Position numbers and translations under genes: made by a program
The notes under the pieces: generated by a model
Seen by the model: the letters and a program-made list of their open reading frames with translations, nothing else
What the model was told of the DNA's origin: nothing
Database searches by the model: none
Shown here: positions 26,981-36,222 of the stretch, piece after piece
Position numbering within the stretch: the first letter of the stretch is position 1
Layout of the letters: the number at the start of each line of letters is the position of its first letter
Assembly: GCA_027625095.1 (NCBI GenBank)
Contig: JAQBXN010000019.1
Location: 29,749-93,748, forward strand
Origin: Planctomycetota bacterium
Lineage (GTDB): Bacteria; Planctomycetota; PUPC01; JACPCR01
Direction of reading: 5' to 3'
DNA: 64,000 nt

Positions 26981-28699
26981 TTATTGGGTCACCAGTGACA
27001 GAACTTGTTCCACCGAAGTCAATCCCTGCGCCGCCTTGATGAGAGCATCTTCGCGCAGGTAGTTAATTCCAGAATTTTTAGCGGCTTCCTGCAGTTCAGT
27101 GAGTTTTGGCTCGCTTTGGATCAGCGTGCGGATGGTATCATTGATAACCAGGAGCTCATGCACGCCGACACGGCCTTTGTAGCCCGAGCCACCACATTGT
27201 TCACAGCCTACAGGTTTGAAAAAGTGGCTGACGTTTATGCCCTTCTTTTGGGCCAACTGAATGAATTCGGGTTTGGGCGAATATGCCTCTTTGCAATCGG
27301 AGCAAAGCATCCGAACCAGTCGCTGTGCCAGCACCCCACTGAGCGCGCTTGAGACCATGAATGGCTCGAGGCCCAGATCGAGTAATCTGAAAACCGAGCT
27401 CACAGATTCATTTGCGTGCAGGGTAGTGAACACCAGATGACCGGTCATGGCGGCCTGCATGGCCACCTGGGCCGTTTCGGCATCGCGGACTTCGCCAACC
27501 ATCAGGACGTCCGGGTCCTGCCTGAGACAGGATCTTAATACAGTGGCAAAAGTCACTCCGGCCTTAGTATTTACTGCGGTCTGGGTGACATTGGAAAGCT
27601 GATATTCGATGGGGTCTTCGATCGTAATAATGTTTTTCTTGCTGGCATCTATCTCACTGAGCGCTGCATACAGTGTGGTGGACTTACCACTCCCCGTTGG
27701 CCCGCAGACGATTAGCATTCCGTGTGGCTGGAGGATTATGCTGCGGACGTTTTCAAGAAGTTTTTCGGTGAACCCCAAATCTTCGAGACGTTTGATTCCC
27801 GCAGACTTATCCAGCACGCGAATGACCATCTTTTCACCAAAGTTGCTGGGCGCTGTCGAGACTCGAAAATCAACCGGTCTGGCGTTAATCAATGCCTGGA
27901 ATGAACCGTCCTGGGGTTTCCGGCGCTCTGAAATATCAAGATCACTGGCCACCTTGAGTGAAGCAACCAATGAGGCCGCCAAGTCGATGTGAAATGACAT
28001 GGCTGTAAACATCTCGCCATCTACTCGAAAACGCACCTGGATTTTCTGCCCCTTCGGTTCAAGATGAATATCAGTGGCGCCTCTTACGACTGCATTGGCA
28101 ATAACTTCCTGTGAAGTGGTCACAGCCTCCCCAAGGCCCTGCTTCCTCTGCTTGCCATCTGGATTTAGAAACACCACGGAAACCTTTTTACCTTTCTTTA
28201 TATTTTCATCGCTACCCCCTGAGCTGATCGTTACATGCCCCGCTGCCGCCCCGCCCTTCTGACTCTTCAACATGGCCGGAAGGGCCGAAAGCCCAAACGT
28301 AAAAAAGTTGATGGTGTTTAACATCTCGAGTTTCTTCGAATCACCCGAATACCGATGTTGGGCTGTCGAGAGCAGCGTGAACCAGCAGGAGCACAGCCCA
28401 AACGCAACTACAATGAAAATCGCCTGGCGAATACGAGTGGCCGTAAAACCTTTCGCCTGCGTGGTCGCCACGGGTCTGTTTTCACTCTGAGCAGTTTGCC
28501 CACCTGAAGCTTTGCCGGACTGAGCGGCCTTTCCTTCGTCAAGTGATTCACTCGGCGACGAATCGCCAAGCGATTCCGTCGGTGCATCTTCGGCAAAGGA
28601 ACTGGCAACCATCAGAAGAACACCAGCCAGCAGGATGCGGACGCTCCTCGAAGAAGATCTCAGCCCGAAGTGTTCACGATAGGTTGATTCACTTTTCAT
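26981..28699 (-). CDS. PilB/GspE-type secretion ATPase with N-terminal membrane region
   Basis: A 572-residue ATPase of the type II secretion / type IV pilus assembly family. The ATP-binding core is complete: GPTGSGKST (Walker A), EDPIEYQ (Asp box), VGEVRDAETA (Walker B), and a zinc-binding region with CSDC and CEQC. Upstream of the core is an unusual N-terminus: a signal-peptide-like stretch (ILLAGVLLMVASSFAEDA), a low-complexity Ser/Gln/Glu linker and a second hydrophobic helix (AIFIVVAFGLCSCWFTLL). Typical PilB and GspE proteins are cytoplasmic and lack these. The ATG at 28699 is preceded by GGAAGG. The gene is followed upstream in the genome by pilT on the same strand, so both may serve one pilus-like machine. 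Confidence 0.87.
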   Translation of the reverse strand: MKSESTYREHFGLRSSSRSVRILLAGVLLMVASSFAEDAPTESLGDSSPSESLDEGKAAQSGKASGGQTAQSENRPVATTQAKGFTATRIRQAIFIVVAFGLCSCWFTLLSTAQHRYSGDSKKLEMLNTINFFTFGLSALPAMLKSQKGGAAAGHVTISSGGSDENIKKGKKVSVVFLNPDGKQRKQGLGEAVTTSQEVIANAVVRGATDIHLEPKGQKIQVRFRVDGEMFTAMSFHIDLAASLVASLKVASDLDISERRKPQDGSFQALINARPVDFRVSTAPSNFGEKMVIRVLDKSAGIKRLEDLGFTEKLLENVRSIILQPHGMLIVCGPTGSGKSTTLYAALSEIDASKKNIITIEDPIEYQLSNVTQTAVNTKAGVTFATVLRSCLRQDPDVLMVGEVRDAETAQVAMQAAMTGHLVFTTLHANESVSSVFRLLDLGLEPFMVSSALSGVLAQRLVRMLCSDCKEAYSPKPEFIQLAQKKGINVSHFFKPVGCEQCGGSGYKGRVGVHELLVINDTIRTLIQSEPKLTELQEAAKNSGINYLREDALIKAAQGLTSVEQVLSLVTQ

Positions 28700-28803
28700 T
28701 ATTACCTTCCTGATTCGCCATCTGCTCAATTGTGACACACGGAAACCCACACTTTGGCTAAGAACTTCTAAGAGACATCCGTTTCCTGCGCAAGCGAAGG
28801 AGA

Positions 28804-29214
28804 CTACTGGATGATACCCCGCCCTTCATCGAGCACGATTCCTTGCAGGTTCATCTCCAGCAGGTCCGGGTTGGGCGCCGCCCCAAGCGCTACCGCCTTG
28901 TCTATATAACTCTCCTTCACCAGTTGAACCAGATGCGACGTAAAATCAATCATGCCCTCCTTTTGGCCGCTTCGAATGGCCTGGGCGATCTTCTCCTGTT
29001 CCCCGGTGCGAATAAATTTCTTGATGATGGGGTTTACGATCATCAGTTCCAGCGCAGGGACGCGATCTAGTTCCTGCCGGATGGAGGGGAGCAACTTCTG
29101 GCAAATGATCGAGCGCAGGTTGAATTCGAGGCCCATACGAATCTGATCCTGGCGGTCACCAGGGAACAGATCAAGGATTCGAGAAATCGTCTGCGGCACG
29201 GTGGACGCGTGCAA
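28804..29214 (-). CDS. pilT: PilT, C-terminal part (separated by in-frame TAG)
   Basis: This frame holds the C-terminal ~135 residues of PilT: HASTVPQTISRILDLFPGDRQDQIRMGLEFNLRSIICQKLLP is diagnostic. It is in the same reading frame as the N-terminal part at 29260-29925. Coding sequence between the TAG and this ATG (TGLTAAETGHLVFGTL) is also PilT, so the fragment really begins at 29259. The ATG at 29214 is unlikely to be used. The C-terminus lacks the AIRE-like basic end of many PilT proteins but ends sensibly in GIVLDEGRGIIQ. Confidence 0.85.
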   Translation of the reverse strand: MHASTVPQTISRILDLFPGDRQDQIRMGLEFNLRSIICQKLLPSIRQELDRVPALELMIVNPIIKKFIRTGEQEKIAQAIRSGQKEGMIDFTSHLVQLVKESYIDKAVALGAAPNPDLLEMNLQGIVLDEGRGIIQ

Positions 29215-29259
29215 AGTACCGAAGACGAGGTGGCCGGTCTCCGCTGCCGTCAGCCCGGT

Positions 29260-29925
29260 CTAGATCGTCACATCATCACGCATCTCGCCCAACACAATTA
29301 CGTCGGGGTCTTGCCGTACGACATGCTTCAAAGCCAAGGGGAACGACTCCACATCCAGCCCGATTTCCCGCTGATTAACGAAGGCTTTCTTATCTTCGAA
29401 TATGTACTCAATGGGGTCTTCAACGGTCACGATATGGCACCGCCGATAGCTGTTGATGTAATCGACCATCGCAGCAAGTGTGGTAGATTTTCCGCTGCCA
29501 GTAATACCGGCCACCAGGATAAGGCCGTCCTCTAGCGTGGCGAGTTTTCGGAAAACATCCCCTGGCAGATGCAGCTCTTCGAAGCTGGGAATTGATGTGT
29601 TCACGCGCCGGGCAACAAGGCTGATATCACCGCGCTGGCGAAACGCGTTGATGCGAACGCGGGCAAGCTTGCCACTGTTGTTTTCGAATGCGTGGGCCAG
29701 ATCCATGTTGCCCGTTTTGGTCAAAATGTCTGCCTGGTCGGGGCTGAGGATCTCACTGACCAGTTCCCAGACCTGCTGCGCAGACAACGGCGGAAGATCG
29801 AGCTTGCGAAGAGAACCAGCCACCCGAAGCACTGGCGGGGAATTGGACTTCAGATGGAGGTCAGACGCTCTGTATTTCTCCATCAATCGAAACAGCTTGT
29901 AAATTTCGGGTTCGTTGGCTGGCAT
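29260..29925 (-). CDS. pilT: PilT twitching motility ATPase, N-terminal part (ends at in-frame TAG)
   Basis: This is the first 221 residues of PilT, the hexameric ATPase that retracts type IV pili. It has the N-terminal PAS-like domain (ASDLHLKSNSPPVLRV), Walker A GITGSGKST, the Asp box VEDPIEYIFEDKKAFVNQREIG, and Walker B VIVLGEMRD. Translation meets TAG at 29260-29262, where family members read Thr-Ile-x followed by alanine-rich sequence; the downstream frame continues PilT without a shift. The lesion could be a consensus error, a real nonsense mutation or a readthrough site. It lies between the PilB-like ATPase and hisF, and is preceded by an inverted heptamer repeat. Confidence 0.88.
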   Translation of the reverse strand: MPANEPEIYKLFRLMEKYRASDLHLKSNSPPVLRVAGSLRKLDLPPLSAQQVWELVSEILSPDQADILTKTGNMDLAHAFENNSGKLARVRINAFRQRGDISLVARRVNTSIPSFEELHLPGDVFRKLATLEDGLILVAGITGSGKSTTLAAMVDYINSYRRCHIVTVEDPIEYIFEDKKAFVNQREIGLDVESFPLALKHVVRQDPDVIVLGEMRDDVTI

Positions 29926-29958
29926 GGAATTGTTAAGGGATTAGGAATTAGAGATTAG

Positions 29959-30146
29959 GGATTCAGGATTCAGGATTCAGGATTCAGGATGCGGGATGCA
30001 TTTGCGATTTTATTCCAAAATCTCCGATAGCTCATTCTTACGAGATAGGTGACTTGTCTCCGCTTTCTGATTCCCAAATCTTTAAGCTCTCAAAAGTTGA
30101 TATCTCGAAGAGGAATGCATCCTGAATCCTTCTGAATCCTGAATCC
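29959..30146. repeat. Inverted pair of heptamer arrays between hisF and pilT
   Basis: Positions 29959-30000 are six tandem heptamers (four GGATTCA and two GGATGCR). Positions 30116-30146 hold the reverse complement of the same array with one interruption. The arms are separated by about 115 bases with no coding potential. The right arm ends next to the hisF stop and the left arm lies about 35 bases upstream of the pilT ATG. A transcript crossing both could fold into a long stem. Confidence 0.8.
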
Positions 30147-30147
30147 T

Positions 30148-30915
30148 TTATATCCTGACAGCAATCCCTTTATCACGCAGGTGTTGTTTGACCTCGGCAA
30201 TTGATATTTCGCGGAAGTGAAAGATGGATGCCGCCAGTGCTGCATCAGCCACGCCGTCGGAAAGAACATCTGAAATGTGCTCAAGAGTTCCGGCGCCGCC
30301 GGATGCGATGACTGGGACTTCTAGTCTATGCGACATTTCGCGGGTGAGTTCGATGTCGTACCCGGCCTTCGTTCCGTCGCAGTCCATGCTGGTCAGGAGG
30401 ATCTCACCAGCACCCTGGGCCTGGACCTTTTCTCCCCATTCGAGCGCATCGATACCGGTAGGCTTGCGACCACCGTGCGTGTAAATCTCCCATTTCTGAT
30501 TTCCGTTCCGCCCTACCCGTTTCGCATCGATGGCGACCACGATGCATTGTCGGCCGAAGCGACGAGCGGCACGCCCGACGAAATCAATGTCATACACAGC
30601 CGCCGTATTGATGGACACTTTGTCCGCTCCGGCATTGAGAAGATCACGAATATCTTCATTGGTTCGTACCCCACCGCCGACCGTGAGCGGCATGAACACT
30701 TGTTCCGCGGTACGTCGGACGACGTCCTGAATGATGTCACGTTCCTCGTGAGAAGCGGTGATATCGAGGAAGGTCAATTCGTCAGCGCCTTCATCACAGT
30801 AGATCTTGGCCACCTCCACGGGATCGCCAGCATCGCGAAGATTGACGAAATTCGTACCCTTCACCACCCTCCCCTCTTTGACATCCAGACAGGGAATTAT
30901 TCTCTTCGCTAGCAT
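30148..30915 (-). CDS. hisF: Imidazole glycerol phosphate synthase subunit HisF
   Basis: A 255-residue cyclase subunit that, with HisH, converts PRFAR and ammonia to imidazole glycerol phosphate and AICAR in histidine synthesis. It is a (beta/alpha)8 barrel with catalytic Asp11 in IPCLDV and the second acid in [35 protein letters not shown] and [13 protein letters not shown] mark the phosphate-binding loops. Length is typical. GGAG lies six bases before the ATG. No other his genes are in the window, so its partner HisH is encoded elsewhere. Confidence 0.97.
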   Translation of the reverse strand: MLAKRIIPCLDVKEGRVVKGTNFVNLRDAGDPVEVAKIYCDEGADELTFLDITASHEERDIIQDVVRRTAEQVFMPLTVGGGVRTNEDIRDLLNAGADKVSINTAAVYDIDFVGRAARRFGRQCIVVAIDAKRVGRNGNQKWEIYTHGGRKPTGIDALEWGEKVQAQGAGEILLTSMDCDGTKAGYDIELTREMSHRLEVPVIASGGAGTLEHISDVLSDGVADAALAASIFHFREISIAEVKQHLRDKGIAVRI

Positions 30916-30953
30916 TTACGCTCCGTTCACTAAGTTGATTTATTTTGCCCCTG

Positions 30954-30982
30954 TTGACATTCTCGGGCGAGATTCTATTTCG
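30954..30982 (+). promoter_or_regulatory. Possible sigma-70 promoter of the lactonase gene
   Basis: A perfect TTGACA at 30954-30959 is followed after 16 bases by TATTTC, a weak -10 box. It lies about 50 bases before the ATG of the SMP-30 gene, in the divergent region with hisF. Only the -35 box is convincing. Confidence 0.3.
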
Positions 30983-31033
30983 TGTTGGCGACCACGCTAA
31001 CGCACCGAAACCTATCGCCATTCGGAGGCCATC

Positions 31034-31909
31034 ATGTCCCTAACAGCCAAACCCATCCTCGACATCCATGCCACCCTTGGGGAGGGCGCTCTCTGGAGTG
31101 TGAATGCGCAAATCTTCTATTGGGTCGACATCATGGAAAAACAGGTTCACATCTACGACCCTGAGACCGGCGAGAACAGAACGCTCGATACGGGACAGGA
31201 CGTGGGGACAGTTGTCGAACGTGAATCAGGAGGGCTGATGATCGCTATTCGTGAAGGGTTTGCGAGCCTCAATATCGAAACCGGCGAAGTGAAAATGCTC
31301 CGCGAGGAAATCGTGAACAGCGTCCGATTCAATGACGGGAAATGCGATCCGGCCGGACGATTCTGGGCCGGAACGATGGCATACAACGGGGCGAAGGGCG
31401 CAGGCAAACTCTACAGGCTCGATCCGGATTTCACACTGCACACAATGCTTGACTCCGTAACGATATCGAACGGGCTCGTCTGGACCTCTGATAACTCAAC
31501 CTTTTACTACATCGACACCCCGACCGGTCGAGTGGATGCCTATGATTACGATCACCAATCCGGCAACATTTCGAATTGCCGGACTGCGGTCCAAATACCA
31601 AGTGGCCAGGGCGGGCCTGATGGTATGACCATCGATTCGGAAGACATGGTCTGGGTCGCCCATTGGGGCGGGAGCTGCGTTACTCGCTGGAATCCGCGAA
31701 CGGGCGTACTTCTTGAGACAGTCGAAGTGCCAGGAGCCAAACAGATAACTTCATGCGCGCTTGGCGGCCCGGACCTGGACGATCTCTACATCACCAGCGC
31801 CAGTCTCGGACTGAAAGATGCAGGTCTCGAGGAGCAACCGGATGCAGGCAATCTGTTTCGAGTGAAGGTGAATGCCAAGGGCGTGCCCGCGGCTGGTTTC
31901 AAGGGTTAG
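31034..31909 (+). CDS. SMP-30/gluconolactonase family lactonase
   Basis: A 291-residue six-bladed propeller of the SMP-30 / gluconolactonase / LRE family, which hydrolyses sugar lactones with a divalent metal. The metal-site residues are recognisable: Glu in LGEGALWS, Asn in NGLVWTSDN and Asp in PDGMTIDSEDMVWVAHWG. No signal peptide is present, so it should be cytoplasmic, in line with sugar catabolism alongside the Gfo/Idh dehydrogenases of the window. CGGAGG lies seven bases before the ATG. It is divergent from hisF. Confidence 0.93.
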   Translation: MSLTAKPILDIHATLGEGALWSVNAQIFYWVDIMEKQVHIYDPETGENRTLDTGQDVGTVVERESGGLMIAIREGFASLNIETGEVKMLREEIVNSVRFNDGKCDPAGRFWAGTMAYNGAKGAGKLYRLDPDFTLHTMLDSVTISNGLVWTSDNSTFYYIDTPTGRVDAYDYDHQSGNISNCRTAVQIPSGQGGPDGMTIDSEDMVWVAHWGGSCVTRWNPRTGVLLETVEVPGAKQITSCALGGPDLDDLYITSASLGLKDAGLEEQPDAGNLFRVKVNAKGVPAAGFKG

Positions 31910-31943
31910 CGGGCGGCTGGGTTCTTAATCTTCGTCTTTCAAC

Positions 31944-32100
31944 CTGTAGCCTGGATGATTTGTCTGAGCTTGCGAAGTCGGTGGCTGGGCTCCTCCTAAG
32001 ATACAAGATTTTAAACCATGTCTGTCCAACCACTTAAAATCGTGCCGCTTGCGGCTGTAGCTCAGATGTTTTGCCCGAGCTTGCGAGATAGGTTGGGGGC
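31944..32100. repeat. Two copies of a degenerate ~47-bp direct repeat
   Basis: Segments 31944-31990 and 32055-32100 are related: both read CTGTAGC, then GATG, then GAGCTTGCGA, with substitutions between. They lie between the lactonase gene and the Ig-repeat pseudogene. The second copy forms the predicted C-terminus of the last frame of that pseudogene, which suggests that the element inserted there. I recognise no known element. Confidence 0.55.
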
Positions 32101-34724
32101 TGAACAGTAACGCCTTCATAAAGGTCGTTTTCGTTACAAACGCATATTTCGAAGGCCGGCTTGTTAACCGTGATCTCGAGTTTGCCTTTGATCTCTGTCC
32201 GTTCGCCATTGACTGAAACGATGGTTCTGACAAGGACAGTGGATTTGCCGGGCTGGTAGGCGGATACGTTGCCGGTCTGGTTGACGTCGACGTATCCGAT
32301 GTTGTTTGCACCTGCATTCTCGCCGCCTTTCACCGAACTCCAGGTATAGGTAAGTTCGGCCGGTATGACCCTCAACTGAGTGGCTTCACCGGGGTGAAGC
32401 GAGACATCGCCGCTCAATACGATTGTGGGAGTCATGGCAGCGCTTGCGTCGCCGCCTGGTCCCGGTGGAACTGCACCATTGGCTCCAGGAATGGGATCCG
32501 GATTAGCATTTACGTCAGGCCCGGAGCCTCCCTGCCCTGGCCGATCAGATCCAAATGCCGGTTGTGGGGCTGTTTGGACGATGTTGATATCTTGCCCCAT
32601 GCGGACGGTGGTGACGTAAGATTTGTCCTGTTCCGGGTGTTCAAACTGGTATCGGAAATTTGGTCTTATTTTTCCCCATCCATGGGCTCTGAGGACTGCG
32701 TAGATTACGGCAGGTTCCGCATCCGTCATCTGCATGGTCATTGACAGGGATTGCTGGAAGTTTTGAAGAAACTGAAGGTTGATACTTTCTCCCATGCCTC
32801 CGGTCTGTCCCTGCTGTTGTTGCTCCTGCTGAAGGACAAGTTGAAGTGAATCGAGGGATGGCGTATCGAGCCCATGCGCAATGAGAACTTCAACAATTTC
32901 CACTTCGGGCTCGCCCTGCAGGATTTCGTAATCGAACTGATAGGTGAGGCCCGGGCCTGGATGAACCAGACCGGCGACGATGGCGTATCCGCCGGCCGCG
33001 AGCGTGGACGGGGTGGCAACAAGTCGAATGTCATACGTAGATGCGCTGACACTCGTGCTTGGGTCAACGACTGCAATGGTGGTACTGGTTTCGAGGACCG
33101 TGGGCTCGCCATTGGGGTTTACCAGGGCCCGCAGGACGACCGTGACTTGCCCGGCTTTATAGGCAGTGAAGGCGCCTGATTCGGAAATTTCGATCCAGCC
33201 GGGATTCTGAGGGTCAGGAATGACCTCCCAGTCGAATGTGACTTCCTCCCGCCACGGGGTGATCTCGCCCTGAATGCCTGCCTGTGTGCCTGGATAGATT
33301 TACCATGGAAGGTCCTGGCCATTGATCTGGATTTCGGGCGGACTTTCGTAAAGCTGGATGGTTTCTGAGGTGACGGTTTTTTCCCAGAAGATGGTTGGGT
33401 GGTCCGGGTGTTCCGCCCTGTAGGTGGCCTGGACGACCACATAGCCCCATTCCTCTGCGACGAGTTGGGCCTGCTGCTGGGCCATGTCCTGCATTGGCAT
33501 GGCGCCGAAGGCGACGTCCATCGGGGTGGTCTCGGTAGCGAAATCCCATGGGGTTGCGGATGCCGCGTCCTATTCGTCCTGGATGACGTGGAGTGCGGCG
33601 GGCTCGTTCAGGCCATCGATTTTCAGGACTGTCCATTCGAGCCATTCGCCACCGTGGTGGCTGGTGTTCGCTGACAGGGTGGTGAATTCGCCGAGGAGCA
33701 GGAATGTGCTGCTGGTGTAGATGCCGAGCTCAGGTTCCTCGATTTTGATTTCGACTTCGGCGGAGACGGTTTGTTGCTGGCCGTTCACCAGGGCCACCGC
33801 CTCCGCTTTGACCCAGGCGGTGCCGGGGTGGATGGCGATGATGCGTCCCGAGTTGTGGACCGCGACCTGGCCTCCGTCGTCGCCGACCCGTGAACTCCAG
33901 GTAAATTGCAGGTCTTCTTTCCAGGGGGCGTGCAGCGCTAAGAGACGGACTTTCATGCGGGCCTGGATGGCTTCCCGAGGGGCACCGACGATGCTTACTT
34001 CGGGAGGGAGTTCGGTGACGGTGATGCCTTGTTCGAGTTCTATTTCTTTTGTCCAGGGCGGGCCGCCGAGGGAATGCTCGACGGTGTAGGTGGTGCGCAC
34101 TTTGGCTGAGCCCGATCCGGTGGCCTCGACGTTGGCTATGGTGGGCGCGTTATCCCACCCCATCATCAGCTTGTATGAAGAATCGCCTCCGAAGACATAG
34201 CCGCCCGGGAAGCCGTATTCAATTCCGAAGAGCATCTGCCAATAGTCTGGTCCGCCATCCGTTGCTGTAACGCCTGCCGAACTGAGGTTGCCCCAATAAT
34301 CGTCGTCGAAGAGATCGTTCGGAAGGCTGACTTCGATTGGGTTGTCGCCGTTTACGTCAACGACCTCCCAGAGCTGCCATTCGCCGGTATTCGGGGTGGC
34401 GGTGGCCTCGAGGGTGGTGGTGTCGCCAGTGAATAATTCGTAGCTGTTGGAAGTAAGCGAAAGTCCCGGAGCACTGACCTGGATGGTGGACTCGACCGTT
34501 TTTTGCCAAATGACATTGGAGTCTTCGGGGGAAAGGATGGTAAGCGTTGCCTCGACCCGGGCCTCACCCGGTCGATTGGCGCGGAGGGTTGAGCCTTACC
34601 CAAAAATCCGGGTGAAGAGCAGGGCGGCGCCCTGGGCTACATTGTTTTGGCCTCTCAGGACAGGAATCGGCTCGTGCCGACTTTTTACGAAGGAATCTGC
34701 CGACCTGTCAGCCCATTTTTCCAT
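32034..34724 (-). pseudogene. Decayed secreted Ig-like repeat protein with three in-frame stops
   Basis: About 2.7 kb encodes one continuous frame of beta-rich Ig-like (BIG-type) modules interrupted by TAA at 34596-34598, TAG at 33570-33572 and TAA at 33300-33302. I checked that the frame is the same throughout. Recurring module ends include VIWQKTVESTIQV, PWTKEIELEQGITV and IFWEKTVTSETIQL, each followed by a Pro-rich link and a Gly/Asp-rich strand set (GEWQLWEV, GEWLEWTV). The longest open pieces are 33570-34235 and 32034-32903. The 5' end near 34600-34724 has no signal peptide, so the gene is probably truncated there too. Three nonsense codons with no frameshift is unusual for decay. Confidence 0.7.
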
Positions 34725-34786
34725 GACCTTTGATACTAAAGTGTTTTTGATGGCACCCAGGCCGGCAGCCTGTGGTAGAGAGGTTC

Positions 34787-36220
34787 TTACAGAATCCCAG
34801 CCACATCGTGTTCTTCACCTATCAGCCGGCGGACCGCCAACTTGGCCGCCAGCATGGCGCTTGCCTGTCCCTGCCGGTAAGTCTGATCAAAGTTCTCTAG
34901 TGCCTCGAGGTAATCGACTACTCGCTGGTAGCGGTGACGCCGGTAACGAACCACTTCGGCAGGGGCGACACCTTTTACGCGGAAGAATCTCGCAGCTCTC
35001 ACTTCCTCTCGCCTGCAGAGCCCCATCTTCTCACAGTCCGAAACAAACACTTCGAACAACTTTTCGTCGCCCGACTGGTTGAGTGGATTATCCGATTCCA
35101 GGTAGAGCTCCATTCCGAGCCCGGTAAGGTCGGGTGAGGCAACCATGGACGGGCTCCAGAGTTTGTAATTTGTGACGCGGGCAGTCCGGATATTTCTGTC
35201 GAAGACTTCGATGAAGTGATGCGGCGTGACATCCCCGCGCCCGATGACCAAGTGTGCAATGATCACATCCCGTGAAGGCATTCTTTCTCGGACCAGGTTA
35301 TCCAGCTCGGCAGGAACTTTCGGATTCAGCAGTTCACAGACCTGCCGCAATGGAAGCCCGCAGAAATAGTGGTCCGCAGTAAGAGTCGTTTTCTTACCTT
35401 CGCCATCGTCGACCAGCACCGAGACGATACGGCTATCCTCTTGGCAGAATTCGAGAGCATTCGTGCCAAAGTAAAATGTTATGTTTGGCCCGCGAAGCCC
35501 CTCTTCCATCCGATCTGTAATCATGCCCGCGCCAAGTGCCGGGTACCAATCAAGCTCAGCACGAGGAGTGAAACCAACCTGCGAACGGCCCTTCGCATCC
35601 CTGTATGAGATAGAGCTGGGAAATGGCTCCTCGTGCAGGCAGTGCTGCAGGAGATTCGGTGAGGGCGGGGGGAGAAACGACGACAGCAGCACTTCGGAGG
35701 TCTGCAATCCGAAAATCTTCTCCGAGTAAGCATCGAATGCCTCGTATGTAAATTCGGGGCCAAAGAGTCGGTCGCGGTAGTCTTTAGCAGTTCTGCACTC
35801 AGAATTTGATTCGCGCTGTGCCCTGTCGTAGCTGGCGAGGAAGGCCGTGCGCAGGCTATCCGGGATTCGCTCCAGGACATGCCTTGGATGCGGCATCGAT
35901 TGCGATAGCGGGCCTACCTGGAAATTGCCCGAGACATAGAAGAATTGTCCGAGCGTGTAGACCGCATCGTTGCGTTTGAAAAGGGTGTGGTCGTCGCCAA
36001 CGATTTCCTTCCACATCTCCATAATCTCGCCGCCGCCCGGGAACTCGTGACGGCCGATGTCGAACCGGCAACCACCAAATTCAAGAGTCTTGCATAGCCC
36101 CCCTGCCGAACGGCCACGTTCAATAATGGTAATTTCGAACCCGTGCTTCTGCGCCTCGAAAGCCGCCATCAGCCCGCTCGGACCAGCCCCGATAATCAGC
36201 AACTTTCCTGGCGAAGCCAT
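34787..36220 (-). CDS. FAD-dependent oxidoreductase, protoporphyrinogen oxidase-like
   Basis: A 477-residue flavoprotein with an N-terminal dinucleotide-binding motif, LLIIGAGPSGLMAAFEAQKHG, and the second FAD signature GGRFDIG-like GGCRFDIGRHEFPGGG. The fold resembles protoporphyrinogen oxidase, amine oxidase and UDP-galactopyranose mutase. Later motifs, GFTPRAELDWYPALGAGMITDRMEEGL and the C-terminal NFDQTYRQGQASAMLAAKLAVRRL, agree with a carotenoid/heme-type desaturase or sugar-linked oxidase, but the substrate is not clear. Two bases separate it from the flavoprotein gene upstream, placing it last in the gmk operon. Confidence 0.82.
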   Translation of the reverse strand: MASPGKLLIIGAGPSGLMAAFEAQKHGFEITIIERGRSAGGLCKTLEFGGCRFDIGRHEFPGGGEIMEMWKEIVGDDHTLFKRNDAVYTLGQFFYVSGNFQVGPLSQSMPHPRHVLERIPDSLRTAFLASYDRAQRESNSECRTAKDYRDRLFGPEFTYEAFDAYSEKIFGLQTSEVLLSSFLPPPSPNLLQHCLHEEPFPSSISYRDAKGRSQVGFTPRAELDWYPALGAGMITDRMEEGLRGPNITFYFGTNALEFCQEDSRIVSVLVDDGEGKKTTLTADHYFCGLPLRQVCELLNPKVPAELDNLVRERMPSRDVIIAHLVIGRGDVTPHHFIEVFDRNIRTARVTNYKLWSPSMVASPDLTGLGMELYLESDNPLNQSGDEKLFEVFVSDCEKMGLCRREEVRAARFFRVKGVAPAEVVRYRRHRYQRVVDYLEALENFDQTYRQGQASAMLAAKLAVRRLIGEEHDVAGIL

Positions 36221-36222
36221 AT

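Noticed and set aside
34352..34603. Separate small gene at the start of the Ig-repeat region
   Set aside because: It is out of frame with the Ig-repeat coding sequence, which continues through this stretch in the other frame.
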